DNA from: Streptomyces sp. NRRL B-1347
GTDB taxonomy: Bacteria; Actinomycetota; Actinomycetes; Streptomycetales; Streptomycetaceae
Length of the DNA stretch: 64,000 nt
Direction of reading: 5' to 3'
Assembly (NCBI RefSeq): GCF_000720325.1
Contig: NZ_JOJM01000028.1
Location: 24,065 to 88,064, forward strand
How positions within the stretch are numbered: the first letter of the stretch is position 1; each line of letters begins with the position of its first letter. The position numbers were made by a program, and so were the translations under genes. Below, in pieces: positions 45,681-55,033 of the stretch. The notes below the pieces were generated by a model. The model saw nothing but the letters and a program-made list of their open reading frames with translations. It was not told where the DNA came from and ran no database searches.

Positions 45681-45720
45681 GTACGAGGGCCGCGCGGGAC
45701 CCCCGTACCGGCCCTCGTAC
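45681..45720. promoter_or_regulatory. 12-bp inverted repeat in the ssgG / RDD divergent region
   Basis: GTACGAGGGCCG (45681-45692) and CGGCCCTCGTAC (45709-45720), with nested GTAC sequences in the 16-base spacer. It sits between two divergent genes, so is more likely an operator or RNA leader structure than a terminator. The rest of 45525-45840 has no gene. Confidence 0.5.
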
Positions 45721-45840
45721 GAGGTCGGGGAGGAACCGTGCACGGAAGGGGGCGGTGCGGCGGGACCCACCCGACGGGACGCGCCGGTCTGATAGATGTG
45801 GAGCCTCACACGACCCCCGAGCAGATACGGGACGACGGAC

Positions 45841-47247
45841 ATGAGCGCCCCAACCCCGGCCCCCGGCGACGACAGGCCCCGCGAGGGCTACTACCCCGAT
45901 CCGTCCATCCCCGGGTACGTCCGGTACTGGAACGGCGCCGCCTGGGTGCCCGGTACGAGCCGTCCGGCGCCGTCCGACGGCGAACCCCTGCCCGCGCCGC
46001 CGCGCTCGGCGACGGCCGCGGTGCCCGCGCCCGCGCCGGTGGTCGAGGAGACGGGGCCCGTCTTCTTCGACGAGGAGCCGGAGGGCGTCGCCCAGTCCGA
46101 GGAGGCGGGACCCGACGCGGGTCCTGAGCCCTCGTCGGCCTGGGGCGCGGACGCCGCCCGGCAGAACGGGCTCGGCGGCGAGCAGGACCAGCGGGTGTCG
46201 TGGGGCGCGCCCGGACAGCGGGACCCCAGGCTGCCGGGCGGCACCGAGGCCCGCCCCGACGCGGCCGCCCCCGCCGCCGCCCAGGGCACCGCGAGCCGCG
46301 TGCCCGCACAGGCGCGGCCCGAGGACGCGGCCCCGGCCCCCGGCGTCAAGCAGGCCACCCCGCAGCCCCCCTCCGGCGAGGGAACGGTCACCTTCCGGCG
46401 CCCCACCGGACCGGTGAAGCCCGCGGGCCCCGGCACGCCCGGCGCGGACGGCGGCGCCGAGGGCACGATGGCGATCAGGGCCCTGCGCCCCAAGCCGGCG
46501 CCCGGGTCCGCCGCGCCGTCCGCGCCTGCCGTGCCCGCTGCCCCTGCCGCGCCCGCCGCGCCCGCCGTGCCGCAGCAGGGCGGTGCCGCCGGGAGCGGGG
46601 GAGTCGTGACCTCCGGGTCCGGCGGGGGCTCCGCCTCCTGGGCCCAGCAGGTGCACCAGCTCGCCCAGCCGCCCGCCGCCGCGCCGCAGGGCGACGTGCC
46701 CGTCGTGCCGTGGAAGCCGGTGGCCGCCGACCCGTTCGCGGCGGTCGCCCAGGCCCAGGCCGAGGCGCGGCCCGCCGCGCTCGGCAAGCGGCTCGTGGCC
46801 CGGCTCATCGACACCGTCGTCCTCGCCGCGGTCACCGCGGGGGCCGCGCTGCCCCTCGGCACCCGGGCCGCGGACCACATCGACAGCAAGATCGACGCGG
46901 CGAAGCTGTCCGGCGAGAAGGTCACGGTCTGGCTGCTCGACGGCACCACGGCGGGCTACCTCGGGATCGTCCTCGGCGTCCTGCTGTTCTTCGGCGTCCT
47001 GTACGAGGCGCTGCCGACGGCCAAGTGGGGCCGCACGCTCGGCAAGAAGCTGTGCGGGATCGAGGTGCGGGGCATCGAGGAGCACGGGGCGCCTTCCTTC
47101 GGTGCGGCGCTGCGGCGCTGGCTCGTGTACGCCGTGCCGGGGATCCTGGGGGTGGGTGTGGTCGGGCTGCTGTGGTGCCTGTTCGACCGCCCGTGGCGCC
47201 AGTGCTGGCACGACAAGGCGGCGAAGACCTTCGTGGCGTCGTCCTAG
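45841..47247 (+). CDS. RDD family membrane protein with N-terminal DUF2510-like motif
   Basis: A 468-residue protein. The start EGYYPDPSIPGYVRYWNGAAW is a DUF2510-like Trp/Tyr motif. About 45-310 is a long Ala/Pro linker. About 315-460 is the RDD domain with three to four helices (KRLVARLIDTVVLAAV, WGRTLGKKLCGIEV, RPWRQCWHDKAAKTFV). RDD proteins are thought to be small transporters or membrane assembly factors. Function unproven. Directly followed by a second RDD gene. Confidence 0.87.
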   Translation: MSAPTPAPGDDRPREGYYPDPSIPGYVRYWNGAAWVPGTSRPAPSDGEPLPAPPRSATAAVPAPAPVVEETGPVFFDEEPEGVAQSEEAGPDAGPEPSSAWGADAARQNGLGGEQDQRVSWGAPGQRDPRLPGGTEARPDAAAPAAAQGTASRVPAQARPEDAAPAPGVKQATPQPPSGEGTVTFRRPTGPVKPAGPGTPGADGGAEGTMAIRALRPKPAPGSAAPSAPAVPAAPAAPAAPAVPQQGGAAGSGGVVTSGSGGGSASWAQQVHQLAQPPAAAPQGDVPVVPWKPVAADPFAAVAQAQAEARPAALGKRLVARLIDTVVLAAVTAGAALPLGTRAADHIDSKIDAAKLSGEKVTVWLLDGTTAGYLGIVLGVLLFFGVLYEALPTAKWGRTLGKKLCGIEVRGIEEHGAPSFGAALRRWLVYAVPGILGVGVVGLLWCLFDRPWRQCWHDKAAKTFVASS

Positions 47248-47362
47248 GGCAAGCCACGACGAGCCCGCAGACACCCGGCATCACGCTGCGGCACTCTGGT
47301 GGGGTAACCCGGACAGCCGCTCATCACATGCAGGGACTTCCACTTCGAGGTGCACTCACCCC

Positions 47363-48019
47363 ATGAGCACCGAACCGCCGCCCTACCCCACCGGCCCGGA
47401 CCCCGACGACAACGACCCGTTCAGGAAGCAGCCGCCCCCGACGGGCGCGGGCGGCGGATCGCCGTACGACACCCCGCCGCCGGGCGGCGGCCCAGGTGGC
47501 GGCCCGGGCGGCGGCGCCCCGCCCCCGCCCTACGGCGGCGACCCCTACGGCTCCCCGGATCCCCTCTCGGGCATGCCCCCGCTCGCGGACAGCGGCAAAC
47601 GCGTCCTCGCCCGCATCATCGACATGGTCCTCGTCGGCATCGTCGTCTGGGCGCTCTCGTGGCTGTTCGGCACGCACGAGTACGACCTGGACCCGGACAA
47701 GGTGGACGCGGGCAAGTCGTTCGGCCAGTCGCTGCTCGCCGCCGTGCTGTACATCGCGTACGACAGTTACTTCATCTCCAAGTCCGGCCAGACGCTGGGG
47801 AAGAAGTGGCTCGGCATGCGGGTGGCGAACCTCAACGACGGGGCCACGCCCACCCTCCAGTCGGCGCTCGCCCGCGCCGCGGTCCTGTGGGTGCCGTTCG
47901 CGTTCTGCTGCGCGTGCGTCTGGACGGCCGTCTGCGGCGGCTGGAGCTTCTTCGACAAGCCGTACAAACAGGGCCTGCACGACAAGGCGGCCAAGACCGT
48001 GGTGGTCAGCACGGGCTGA
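47363..48019 (+). CDS. RDD family membrane protein
   Basis: A 218-residue paralog of the preceding gene. A Pro/Gly-rich N-terminus of about 75 residues is followed by the RDD core (KRVLARIIDMVLVGIVVWAL, GQTLGKKWLGMRV, KPYKQGLHDKAAKTVVV). ATG 47363, 115 bases after the first RDD gene, so the two may be cotranscribed. A 16-bp hairpin follows. Confidence 0.88.
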   Translation: MSTEPPPYPTGPDPDDNDPFRKQPPPTGAGGGSPYDTPPPGGGPGGGPGGGAPPPPYGGDPYGSPDPLSGMPPLADSGKRVLARIIDMVLVGIVVWALSWLFGTHEYDLDPDKVDAGKSFGQSLLAAVLYIAYDSYFISKSGQTLGKKWLGMRVANLNDGATPTLQSALARAAVLWVPFAFCCACVWTAVCGGWSFFDKPYKQGLHDKAAKTVVVSTG

Positions 48020-48071
48020 GGCGGTCACCGGGCAGGCGGAAACGGCGCCCGCGCGGCGCGGGACGCTCGTC

Positions 48072-48112
48072 AACCGGCGGGTTCGTGGCGGTAGTTCACG
48101 AACCCGCCGGTT
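48072..48112. terminator. strong bidirectional terminator
   Basis: Perfect 16-bp stem AACCGGCGGGTTCGTG (48072-48087) with CACGAACCCGCCGGTT (48097-48112), 9-base loop. It lies between the convergent RDD gene and the small membrane protein gene. Confidence 0.9.
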
Positions 48113-48139
48113 CTGTATGCGTATGTCCGTGCGGAACCG

Positions 48140-48451
48140 TCAAGGACCGGCGGGTTCCCGCACGGGGGCCCGGTCCCGCGTCGGCACGGGCGCGATGACC
48201 GTGCGCTGGGCGGGGACCTGGTGCTCGGCGGGGGCCGGGGTGACGGCGGTGGCCTTGTCCCGCGCCGGTTTCGGCAGCGGAACCGTTAAGGCGACGAGCA
48301 GTCCGAGCCCGAGTGCGGCAAGGGCTATGACTGCGATTCCTGGTGGTGACGTCGCCTGCGAGAGCAGGAGCATGGCGAGGGTGGAACAGATGACGGTCGC
48401 GGAACCATACGAGAGCTGTGCGACGGTCGGACGAGGCATGGGGCGAGACAT
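48140..48451 (-). CDS. small membrane protein, two predicted helices
   Basis: A 103-residue protein of unknown function. Helices lie at about 15-33 (SYGSATVICSTLAMLLLS) and 38-58 (PGIAVIALAALGLGLLVALTV), with a Pro/Ala/Arg-rich C-terminal tail. ATG 48451 follows GAGGACGG. Longer in-frame starts (to 48583) give a non-conserved basic leader and are not preferred. Confidence 0.6.
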   Translation of the reverse strand: MSRPMPRPTVAQLSYGSATVICSTLAMLLLSQATSPPGIAVIALAALGLGLLVALTVPLPKPARDKATAVTPAPAEHQVPAQRTVIAPVPTRDRAPVREPAGP

Positions 48452-48969
48452 GGCGTGATCCGTCCTCGGGACAGCGGATGCGGGGGTGATCCTGGGGCTA
48501 TGGGGGTTGTGGGTGGGGCATAGCGGAACGTATACGAATCGAAGGGGGCTTTTTGGCGTCGGCTTGGATGCCTTGCCGAGCACCCGCGCCTGCCGTTGAT
48601 TTGGCGCCGTTCTTCAGGGTCTGGCTCTATTCGCCTGCATGCCCGACGTGGCCGCGCGGTAAGCGTGACCTTACCCACGGTGCCGGTGCACGGGGGGCGC
48701 ATAGATTCATGCATTCCATCAACTGGACGGTCGCACGCGCCGGTTGACGATGCAATATGCCGCTCGGTCGTGCCGCGGCCACAGACCGCGTGCGTCCGGA
48801 TAGTGGACAAGCGCGTCTGCATAGAGCATTTGGCCTGTTCAAGTCAAGGTCTGTCTTTTCTCTTCACCCTCCGGTCGAATGTCGTCACTTAGGACGCGCT
48901 TACCGCGCGCGGACCTCCTTGACCGGGACCCCTCCGGTCCGCGGCGGGCGCGGGGGAGGAAACCATCAA
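48452..48969. other. long intergenic region before the M6 protease gene
   Basis: About 520 bases of lower GC than its surroundings. Several short frames exist on both strands, none with convincing coding bias or a ribosome site. It probably holds a long 5' leader and promoters for the M6 protease gene. An 8-bp CGTATACG palindrome lies near 48530 on the side of the small membrane protein. Confidence 0.35.
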
Positions 48970-51405
48970 GTGAGAGTCAAGAGACGGACGTTCCGTGCCG
49001 CGGCCGCCGCGGTGGCGGTGGCCGCGGCCACCGCGACGTTCTCGGCGTACGGAGTCGCGGTCGCCGACGACGGCGCGAAGGCGCCCTCGGCCAAGGACGG
49101 ACAGGCCGTTGACCGCCGCGATCCGGCGGACGCCAAGACGGGTGTCGACCACGACCTGGACGGGCCCTTCAGCAAGCAGCAGGCCCAGCAGCGCAAGGCC
49201 GCCCTGGAGCAGGTCGTGTCGGGCGAGGCCGAGGTCGAGAAGCGCGGCGGTTCCAACGTCGTCAAGCTCGACGACAAGAAGTACGTCGAGCTGGGCCGCG
49301 AGAAGACCGACAAGATCTTCACGATCCTGGTGGAGTTCGGGGACAAGGTGGACGACACCACCCTGTACGACCCGGACGGCCCGGACGGACCGCAGCCGCC
49401 CGTCAAGAAGTACGGCGGCGAGCCCGGCCCGCTGCACAACAAGATAGCCAAGCCGGACCGTGCGAAGGACAACAGCACGGCCTGGCAGGCCGATTACAAC
49501 CGCAAGCACTTCAAGGACCTGTACTTCGGCGAGGGCAAGGACAGCAAGGGCAAGCCCAAGCACTCGCTGAAGACGTACTACGAGAAGACCTCCTCCGGGC
49601 GCTACTCGGTCGACGGCACGGTCTCCGACTGGGTCAAGGTCGACTACAACGAGGCCCGTTACGGCTCGAACTACTGCGGCGACAACAACTGCGCCAACGT
49701 CTGGGACGCGGTCCGCGACGGCGTGACGGCCTGGGAGAAGGACCAGAAGGCCAAGGGCCGCACGGACGCCCAGATCAAGGCGGACCTCGCGAAGTACGAC
49801 AAGTGGGACCGCTACGACTTCGACAACGACGGCAACTTCAACGAGCCCGACGGCTACATCGACCACTTCCAGATCGTCCACGCCGGTGAGGACGAGTCCG
49901 CGGGCGGCGGCGCCGAGGGCACGAACGCCCTCTGGGCGCACCGCTGGTACGCCTACGGCGACGACGCGGGCAAGACGGGCCCCGGGAACAACAAGGCGGG
50001 CGGCACCCAGATCGGCAAGTCCGGCATCTGGGTCGGCGACTACACGATGCAGCCGGAGAACGGCGGCCTCGGCGTCTTCGCCCACGAGTACGGCCACGAC
50101 CTCGGCCTGCCGGACCTGTACGACACCACGGGCCCGGGCGCTGCCGGTGAGAACTCCGTCGGCTTCTGGTCGCTGATGTCGGCCGGCTCCTGGCTCGGCA
50201 CCGCCAAGAACGCGATCGGCGACCTGCCCGGCGACATGACCTCCTGGGACAAGTTCCAGCTGGGCTGGCTCAACTACGCCAAGGCGAAGGCCGCGACGAA
50301 GTCGACGCACAAGCTGGGCGTGTCCGAGTACAACACCCGCAACAAGCAGGCGCTGCTCGTCACGCTGCCCAAGAAGTCGGTCACCACGACGGTCGTGAAG
50401 CCCACCGAGGGCGCGAGCCAGTGGTGGAGCGGTCAGGACGACAACCTCAAGAACACCCTGACCCGGTCCGTCGACCTCACCGGCAAGTCCAAGGCCGAGC
50501 TGTCCCTCGACGGCTGGTGGGACATCGAGCGGAACTACGACTACCTCTACACCGAGGTCTCGACGGACGGCGGCGCCTCCTTCACGCCCGTCGACGGCAC
50601 CGCCGACGGCAAGCAGATCACCCGTGACGGCGGCGACAAGCCCGCGCTCACCGGCTCGTCGACGAAGTACCAGAAGCTCGTCTACCCCCTCGACGCCTAC
50701 GCGGGCAAGAAGATCGACGTCCGCTTCCGCTACGCCACGGACGGCGGCACCTCCCTCAAGGGCTTCACCGCCGACCAGATCACGCTGACCGCGGACGGCG
50801 CCAAGCTGTTCACCGACGGCGCCGAGAGCGGCGACAACGGCTGGAAGGTGAAGGGCTTCTCGCGCATCGGCGAGTCCTTCACGAAGAAGTACGACCAGTA
50901 CTACTTCGCCGAGAACCGCCAGTACGTGTCGTACGACAAGACCCTCAAGGCCGGTCCGTACAACTTCGGTTTCGCGTCGCGCCCCGACTGGGTGGAGCAC
51001 TACCCGTACCAGACCGGCCTGTTGGTCTGGCAGTGGGACACCTCCCAGAAGGACAACAACGTCAGCAAGCACCACGGCAAGGGTCTGATCCTGCCGGTGG
51101 ACGCGCACGCCAAGCCGCTGAAGTGGAAGGACGGCTCGCTCCTGCGGAACAAGATCCAGCCGTACGACGCGCCGTTCTCGAAGTACCGCACCGACGCCTT
51201 CACGCTCCACAACGCGGACGTCGCGCTGAAGCTGAAGTCGCGCGCGGGCGTCTCGGCCTTCGACGACCACAAGGGCACCTACTGGTACCCGGAGAACCCC
51301 ACGGGCAGCGTCAAGGTCACTGACACCAACACCAAGATCAAGATCGTGAAGCAGCCGAAGGATGGCTCCTCGATCACGGTCCAGGTGGGTCCCTCCGTGC
51401 GGTAA
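48970..51405 (+). CDS. secreted M6 family metalloprotease (immune inhibitor A type)
   Basis: An 811-residue secreted zinc protease. Signal peptide is at 1-32 (RRTFRAAAAAVAVAAATATF, cut near SAYGVAVA-DD), then a propeptide. The catalytic domain has HEYGH at 372-376 (FAHEYGHDLGLPDLYD) and the distal SAGSW segment. C-terminal beta-sandwich domains of the MAM-like type come last. GTG 48970 lies behind GGGGGAGGA. Relatives degrade host or environmental proteins. Substrate not known here. A hairpin terminator follows. Confidence 0.93.
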   Translation: MRVKRRTFRAAAAAVAVAAATATFSAYGVAVADDGAKAPSAKDGQAVDRRDPADAKTGVDHDLDGPFSKQQAQQRKAALEQVVSGEAEVEKRGGSNVVKLDDKKYVELGREKTDKIFTILVEFGDKVDDTTLYDPDGPDGPQPPVKKYGGEPGPLHNKIAKPDRAKDNSTAWQADYNRKHFKDLYFGEGKDSKGKPKHSLKTYYEKTSSGRYSVDGTVSDWVKVDYNEARYGSNYCGDNNCANVWDAVRDGVTAWEKDQKAKGRTDAQIKADLAKYDKWDRYDFDNDGNFNEPDGYIDHFQIVHAGEDESAGGGAEGTNALWAHRWYAYGDDAGKTGPGNNKAGGTQIGKSGIWVGDYTMQPENGGLGVFAHEYGHDLGLPDLYDTTGPGAAGENSVGFWSLMSAGSWLGTAKNAIGDLPGDMTSWDKFQLGWLNYAKAKAATKSTHKLGVSEYNTRNKQALLVTLPKKSVTTTVVKPTEGASQWWSGQDDNLKNTLTRSVDLTGKSKAELSLDGWWDIERNYDYLYTEVSTDGGASFTPVDGTADGKQITRDGGDKPALTGSSTKYQKLVYPLDAYAGKKIDVRFRYATDGGTSLKGFTADQITLTADGAKLFTDGAESGDNGWKVKGFSRIGESFTKKYDQYYFAENRQYVSYDKTLKAGPYNFGFASRPDWVEHYPYQTGLLVWQWDTSQKDNNVSKHHGKGLILPVDAHAKPLKWKDGSLLRNKIQPYDAPFSKYRTDAFTLHNADVALKLKSRAGVSAFDDHKGTYWYPENPTGSVKVTDTNTKIKIVKQPKDGSSITVQVGPSVR

Positions 51406-51444
51406 TTTCGCGTTTCCCCAGGTCAGAGGCGTATATCTGACCGG

Positions 51445-51476
51445 ACGGCCGTCGCCCCCTAGCGGGCGGCGGCCGT
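51445..51476 (+). terminator. terminator of the M6 protease gene
   Basis: Thirteen-bp stem ACGGCCGTCGCCC / GGGCGGCGGCCGT with one G-T pair and a 6-base loop, followed by TCGTGTTT. Confidence 0.85.
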
Positions 51477-51540
51477 TCGTGTTTAGGTGCGTGCTGTGGA
51501 TTCCTTATTGACGCGACGTCTCACGGGGGTGTGACACGGC

Positions 51541-51858
51541 ATGGCCGCAGGAGGCTTCTGCAAGCTGCCGAACGGCAGTGTGGTGGTGGCGCTGACCCTG
51601 CCCAGCCCCGGCCCTTCGGCGGGGGCGCGGGTGCGGGTCCTGGTGCACTCCGTGAACCGGGCGCGGGCCCTGACCCGGCTCCGGAACCTCGGGCTCCGGT
51701 CGGTGTACCTGCGCGGCAACGCGGAGCCGCCCACGCCGGACGAGGTCACGGCGGTCCTCCACCACCCCGACGGCCTCATATGGCGCACGGCCCCCACCCG
51801 GGACACCCAGGAACTGTGGCACCCGATCAGGGCCCTACTGCGACGGGCGGCGGCCTGA
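51541..51858 (+). CDS. conserved hypothetical protein
   Basis: A 105-residue protein with good coding bias. Core VRVLVHSVNRARALTRLRNL followed by RSVYLRGNAEPPTPDEVTAV and a final LWHPIRALL. No known domain is recognised. The beta-alpha pattern suggests a small soluble fold. ATG 51541 behind GGGGGTG. Confidence 0.6.
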   Translation: MAAGGFCKLPNGSVVVALTLPSPGPSAGARVRVLVHSVNRARALTRLRNLGLRSVYLRGNAEPPTPDEVTAVLHHPDGLIWRTAPTRDTQELWHPIRALLRRAAA

Positions 51859-51894
51859 GCCCTCGCGGGCGCGCCCCAGACCCGCCCCTTCCCG

Positions 51895-52021
51895 CTCCGG
51901 GGGCTCCGCCCCCGTACCCCCGTTCATCGGCGCTCCGCGCCTCGTCCTCAAACGCCGGACGGGCTGGATCTTCCAGCCTCTCCGGCGTTTGAGGAGCGGG
52001 GGTCTGGGGGCGGAGCCCCCA
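51895..52021. repeat. inverted pair of GTTTGAGGAC-type repeats (copies 3 and 4)
   Basis: A minus-oriented copy (51895-51969, GTCCTCAAACGCCGGAC) faces a plus-oriented copy (51975-52021, CTCCGGCGTTTGAGGAG) that ends in GGGGGCGGAGCCCCC. The pair lies between convergent genes and can form a large cruciform/bidirectional terminator. Confidence 0.8.
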
Positions 52022-52024
52022 GGG

Positions 52025-52609
52025 CTACACCACCGGCTTGCCCGTCAGCTCGACGCCTGCGGCGCGTAGCTCCTCCAGGGCCCGGTCCGTGGTGGCCTCG
52101 GCCACGCCCGCTGTCAGGTCCAGCAGGACATGGGTCCGGAAGCCCTCCCGCGCGGCATCGAGCGCGGTGGCCCGGACGCAGTGGTCCGTGGCGATCCCCA
52201 CCACGTCCACCTCCCGCACCTGCCGCTCCCGCAGCCACTGAGCCAGCGGCGTCCCGTTCTCGTCGGCCCCCTCGAAGCCGGAGTACGCCGCCGAGCGCTC
52301 CCCCTTGGAGAAGACGGCGTCGACGGCCCCGGAGGCCACGGCGGGCGCGAAGTTCGGGTGGAAGCCGACGCCCTCGGTCCCGGCCACGCAGTGCGGCGGC
52401 CAGGAGTCGACGTAGTCGGGCTCGGCGGAGAAGTGGCCGCCCGGGGCGATGTGGTGGTCACGGGTGGCCACGACGTGGCGGTAGCAGGCGGGGCTCTGGC
52501 CGATGAGGTCGGTGATGGCCGCGGCCACGTCCGCGCCGCCCGCCACCGCGAGGCTGCCCCCCTCGCAGAAGTCGTTCTGTACGTCTACGACGATCAGGGC
52601 GCGGCGCAT
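52025..52609 (-). CDS. pncA: nicotinamidase / isochorismatase family hydrolase
   Basis: A 194-residue enzyme hydrolysing nicotinamide to nicotinate for NAD salvage. The catalytic triad is Asp9 (VVDVQNDF), Lys102 (FSKGERSA) and Cys144 (ATDHCVRAT). Metal ligands are likely Asp51, His53 and His59 (TRDHHIAPGGHF). It lies 71 bases downstream of pncB on the same strand, so both steps of salvage are probably coexpressed. Confidence 0.93.
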   Translation of the reverse strand: MRRALIVVDVQNDFCEGGSLAVAGGADVAAAITDLIGQSPACYRHVVATRDHHIAPGGHFSAEPDYVDSWPPHCVAGTEGVGFHPNFAPAVASGAVDAVFSKGERSAAYSGFEGADENGTPLAQWLRERQVREVDVVGIATDHCVRATALDAAREGFRTHVLLDLTAGVAEATTDRALEELRAAGVELTGKPVV

Positions 52610-52680
52610 GGCGGGTGTCCTTCGTTAGCTGGATGAACCGAGCGTAGAGACTTCACGTCCGTTGCGGGAGGGGGCGGCGG

Positions 52681-54015
52681 TCACGCGAACTCCGTGGGGA
52701 TGACGGCCTCGCCCCGCGAAAGCTGCGTCGCCGACAGGGGCAGCGAGGCCCGCGCCGCCGCGTGCCGGTCGCGGACGGTGTCCAGGGGCTCCCGGGCGAG
52801 CACCGCCCCGCCCTTGATGAGCTCGACGTGCAGCTGGTGGTCGGCCAGTTCCGCCGGGACCGGGCCGGTGCCGACGACCTCGGCCTCGGCGACCCCCTGG
52901 GCGTCGGGGCGGCGCGCGGCCCACTTGCGTCCGCCGAGGGACGACTTGGCGCCGAGCGACTTCTTCGCGACCGGTTCGAGGGGCGCCTTCGGGTCGGCGG
53001 AGCGGGCGCGGGCGACCAGCTTGTAGACCATGGAGCAGGTGGGGTGCCCGGAGCCGGTGACCAGCTGGGTGCCCACGCCGTACGCGTCCACGGGCGCCGC
53101 CGCGAGCGAGGCGATGGCGTACTCGTCCAGGTCGGAGGTGACGACGATCCTGGTGTCGGTGGCGCCGAGCTCGTCCAGCTGCTGCCGCACCCGGTGCGCG
53201 ACCAGGAGGAGGTCGCCGGAGTCGATGCGGACGGCGCCGAGCTCCGGGCCCGCGATCTCGACGGCCATGCGGACGGCCTCGCCGACGTCGTAGGTGTCGA
53301 CGAGCAGGGTCGTGCCGCGGCCGAGCGAGTCCACCTGGGCGCGGAAGGCGTCGCGCTCGCTGTCGTGGACGAGGGTGAAGGCGTGCGCGGAGGTGCCGAC
53401 GGTCGGGATGCCGTAGCGGAAGCCGGCCGCGAGGTCCGACGTGGTGGTGAAGCCGCCCACGTAGGCGGCCCGGGACGCCGCGACGGCCGCCAGCTCGTGG
53501 GTGCGGCGGGCGCCCATCTCGATCAGCGGCCGCCCGCCCGCGGCGGAGGCCATCCGGGACGCGGCCGCCGCGATGGCCGAGTCGTGGTTGAGGATCGACA
53601 GGATCACGGTCTCCAGGAGCACGCACTCCGCGAAGCTGCCCTCGACCCGCAGGATCGGGGAGCCGGGGAAGTACACCTCGCCCTCCGGGTAGCCCCACAC
53701 GTCCCCGCTGAAGCGGTACGAGGCGAGCCACTGGAGCGTCGGCTCGTCCACGACGCCGCGCTCGCGCAGGAAGGCGAGGACGTCCGCGTCGAAGCGGAAG
53801 TTCTCCACGGCGTCCAGGACCCGGCCGGTCCCGGCGACCACCCCGTAACGACGGCCCTCCGGCAGACGGCGGGTGAACACCTCGAAGACCGAGCGGCGGT
53901 GCGCGGCGCCGGACTTGAGGGTGCCCTGCAACATCGTCAACTCGTAGTGATCCGTGAAGAGCGCGGTCGACGGCACGTCGACCGGCAGCCCCAGCTCATG
54001 CTCCCCAGAGTTCAT
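52681..54015 (-). CDS. pncB: nicotinate phosphoribosyltransferase
   Basis: A 444-residue enzyme making nicotinate mononucleotide from nicotinate and PRPP. Seen: [10 protein letters not shown] at the N-terminus, the phosphorylatable/catalytic His region (GARRTHE), RIDSGDL and the VGTQLVTG phosphate-binding loop. ATG 54015. Divergent from clpS with an inverted repeat in the shared promoter region. Works directly after pncA in NAD salvage. Confidence 0.94.
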   Translation of the reverse strand: MNSGEHELGLPVDVPSTALFTDHYELTMLQGTLKSGAAHRRSVFEVFTRRLPEGRRYGVVAGTGRVLDAVENFRFDADVLAFLRERGVVDEPTLQWLASYRFSGDVWGYPEGEVYFPGSPILRVEGSFAECVLLETVILSILNHDSAIAAAASRMASAAGGRPLIEMGARRTHELAAVAASRAAYVGGFTTTSDLAAGFRYGIPTVGTSAHAFTLVHDSERDAFRAQVDSLGRGTTLLVDTYDVGEAVRMAVEIAGPELGAVRIDSGDLLLVAHRVRQQLDELGATDTRIVVTSDLDEYAIASLAAAPVDAYGVGTQLVTGSGHPTCSMVYKLVARARSADPKAPLEPVAKKSLGAKSSLGGRKWAARRPDAQGVAEAEVVGTGPVPAELADHQLHVELIKGGAVLAREPLDTVRDRHAAARASLPLSATQLSRGEAVIPTEFA

Positions 54016-54037
54016 ATGACGGATGCTACCCCTCATC

Positions 54038-54052
54038 TCGTCACTCTGACGA
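54038..54052. promoter_or_regulatory. inverted repeat in pncB-clpS promoter region
   Basis: TCGTCA-CTC-TGACGA, 23 bases before the pncB start. Candidate operator for an NAD-responsive repressor. Identity of the binder not known. Confidence 0.4.
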
Positions 54053-54095
54053 TTTCGGGGGTCCGTTTGTGCGATGGGACCCGGCGGATGGCAGC

Positions 54096-54413
54096 ATGGG
54101 ACAAGTGAGTAGCGCGGCTCCTGCAGAGATCACCCGCCCGGACGCGGACGAAGAGACCTTCGCGGTCCCCGAACCCGACGTCCCCTGGATCACCCTGGTG
54201 CACAACGACCCGGTGAATCTCATGAGCTACGTGACGTATGTCTTCCAGACGTACTTCGGGTACTCCAAGGACAAGGCGACCAAGCTCATGCTCGACGTCC
54301 ACCACAAGGGCCGCGCCGTCGTCTCCGCGGGAACCCGCGAGGAGATGGAGCGCGACGTGCAGGCGATGCACGGGTACGGACTGTGGGCGACCCTCCAGCA
54401 GGACCGGAAGTAG
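54096..54413 (+). CDS. clpS: ATP-dependent Clp protease adaptor ClpS
   Basis: A 105-residue adaptor that delivers N-degron substrates to ClpAP/ClpCP. Signature: [21 protein letters not shown] (DxxN), then the HHKGRAVV and ALWATL-like GLWATLQQ segments. ATG 54096 or GTG 54105 are both possible. The ATG is listed. Followed 11 bases later by the DUF2017 gene. Confidence 0.94.
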   Translation: MGQVSSAAPAEITRPDADEETFAVPEPDVPWITLVHNDPVNLMSYVTYVFQTYFGYSKDKATKLMLDVHHKGRAVVSAGTREEMERDVQAMHGYGLWATLQQDRK

Positions 54414-54424
54414 CGACGCGACCG

Positions 54425-55033
54425 ATGCCAGGACACTTCGAACCGATCCCGGGGGGCGGCGCGGCCGTCGCGCTCGACGAGGTCGAGATCTCCATCATCC
54501 GCTCCCTCGCCGTGCAGCTCCTTGAGCTGATCGGCCCCGGTGACGAGCCCGCGGGCGCCGACGGCGACCTCTTCGCCGAGCTGTTCGCGCCGGGGCCGAG
54601 CGAGCCGCCCGCCGACCCGGTGCTCAAGCGGCTGCTCCCGGACGCGTACGGCGGGCCCGGCACCGAGGGCGCCTCCGAGGAGCGGGCCGCGGAACTGCGC
54701 TCGTACTCCGCGGAGTTCCGCCGCTTCACCGAGAACGACCTGCGGGCGCGCAAGCGGGACGACGCGCTCGCGGTGATCCGCTGCCTGGACGCGCTGACCG
54801 TCGCGGGCGAGGGCGGCGCCGTCCTGAAGCTGTCCGTCGACGACTCGCGCCGCTGGCTCGGCGCGCTCAACGACCTGCGGCTCGCGATCGGCACCCGCCT
54901 GGAGGTCACCGACGAGGAGGACACCGACATCCTCTACCGGCTTCCGGACGCCGATCCGCGCAAGCCGATGGTGATGGCCTACCTCTGGCTGGGCGGCCTC
55001 CAGGAGACCCTCGTCGACACCCTGACCGGATGA
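54425..55033 (+). CDS. DUF2017 family protein
   Basis: A 202-residue actinobacterial protein of unknown function that habitually follows clpS. Mostly helical and acidic. Conserved segments: FEPIPGGGAAVALDEVE, ELRSYSAEFRRFTE, AYLWLGGLQETLV. ATG 54425, 11 bases after clpS, so cotranscribed. Confidence 0.9.
   Translation: MPGHFEPIPGGGAAVALDEVEISIIRSLAVQLLELIGPGDEPAGADGDLFAELFAPGPSEPPADPVLKRLLPDAYGGPGTEGASEERAAELRSYSAEFRRFTENDLRARKRDDALAVIRCLDALTVAGEGGAVLKLSVDDSRRWLGALNDLRLAIGTRLEVTDEEDTDILYRLPDADPRKPMVMAYLWLGGLQETLVDTLTG

Noticed and set aside
48553..48892. Short frames in the gap before the M6 protease
   Set aside because: No ribosome site, no coding bias, and overlapping frames on both strands of similar quality.
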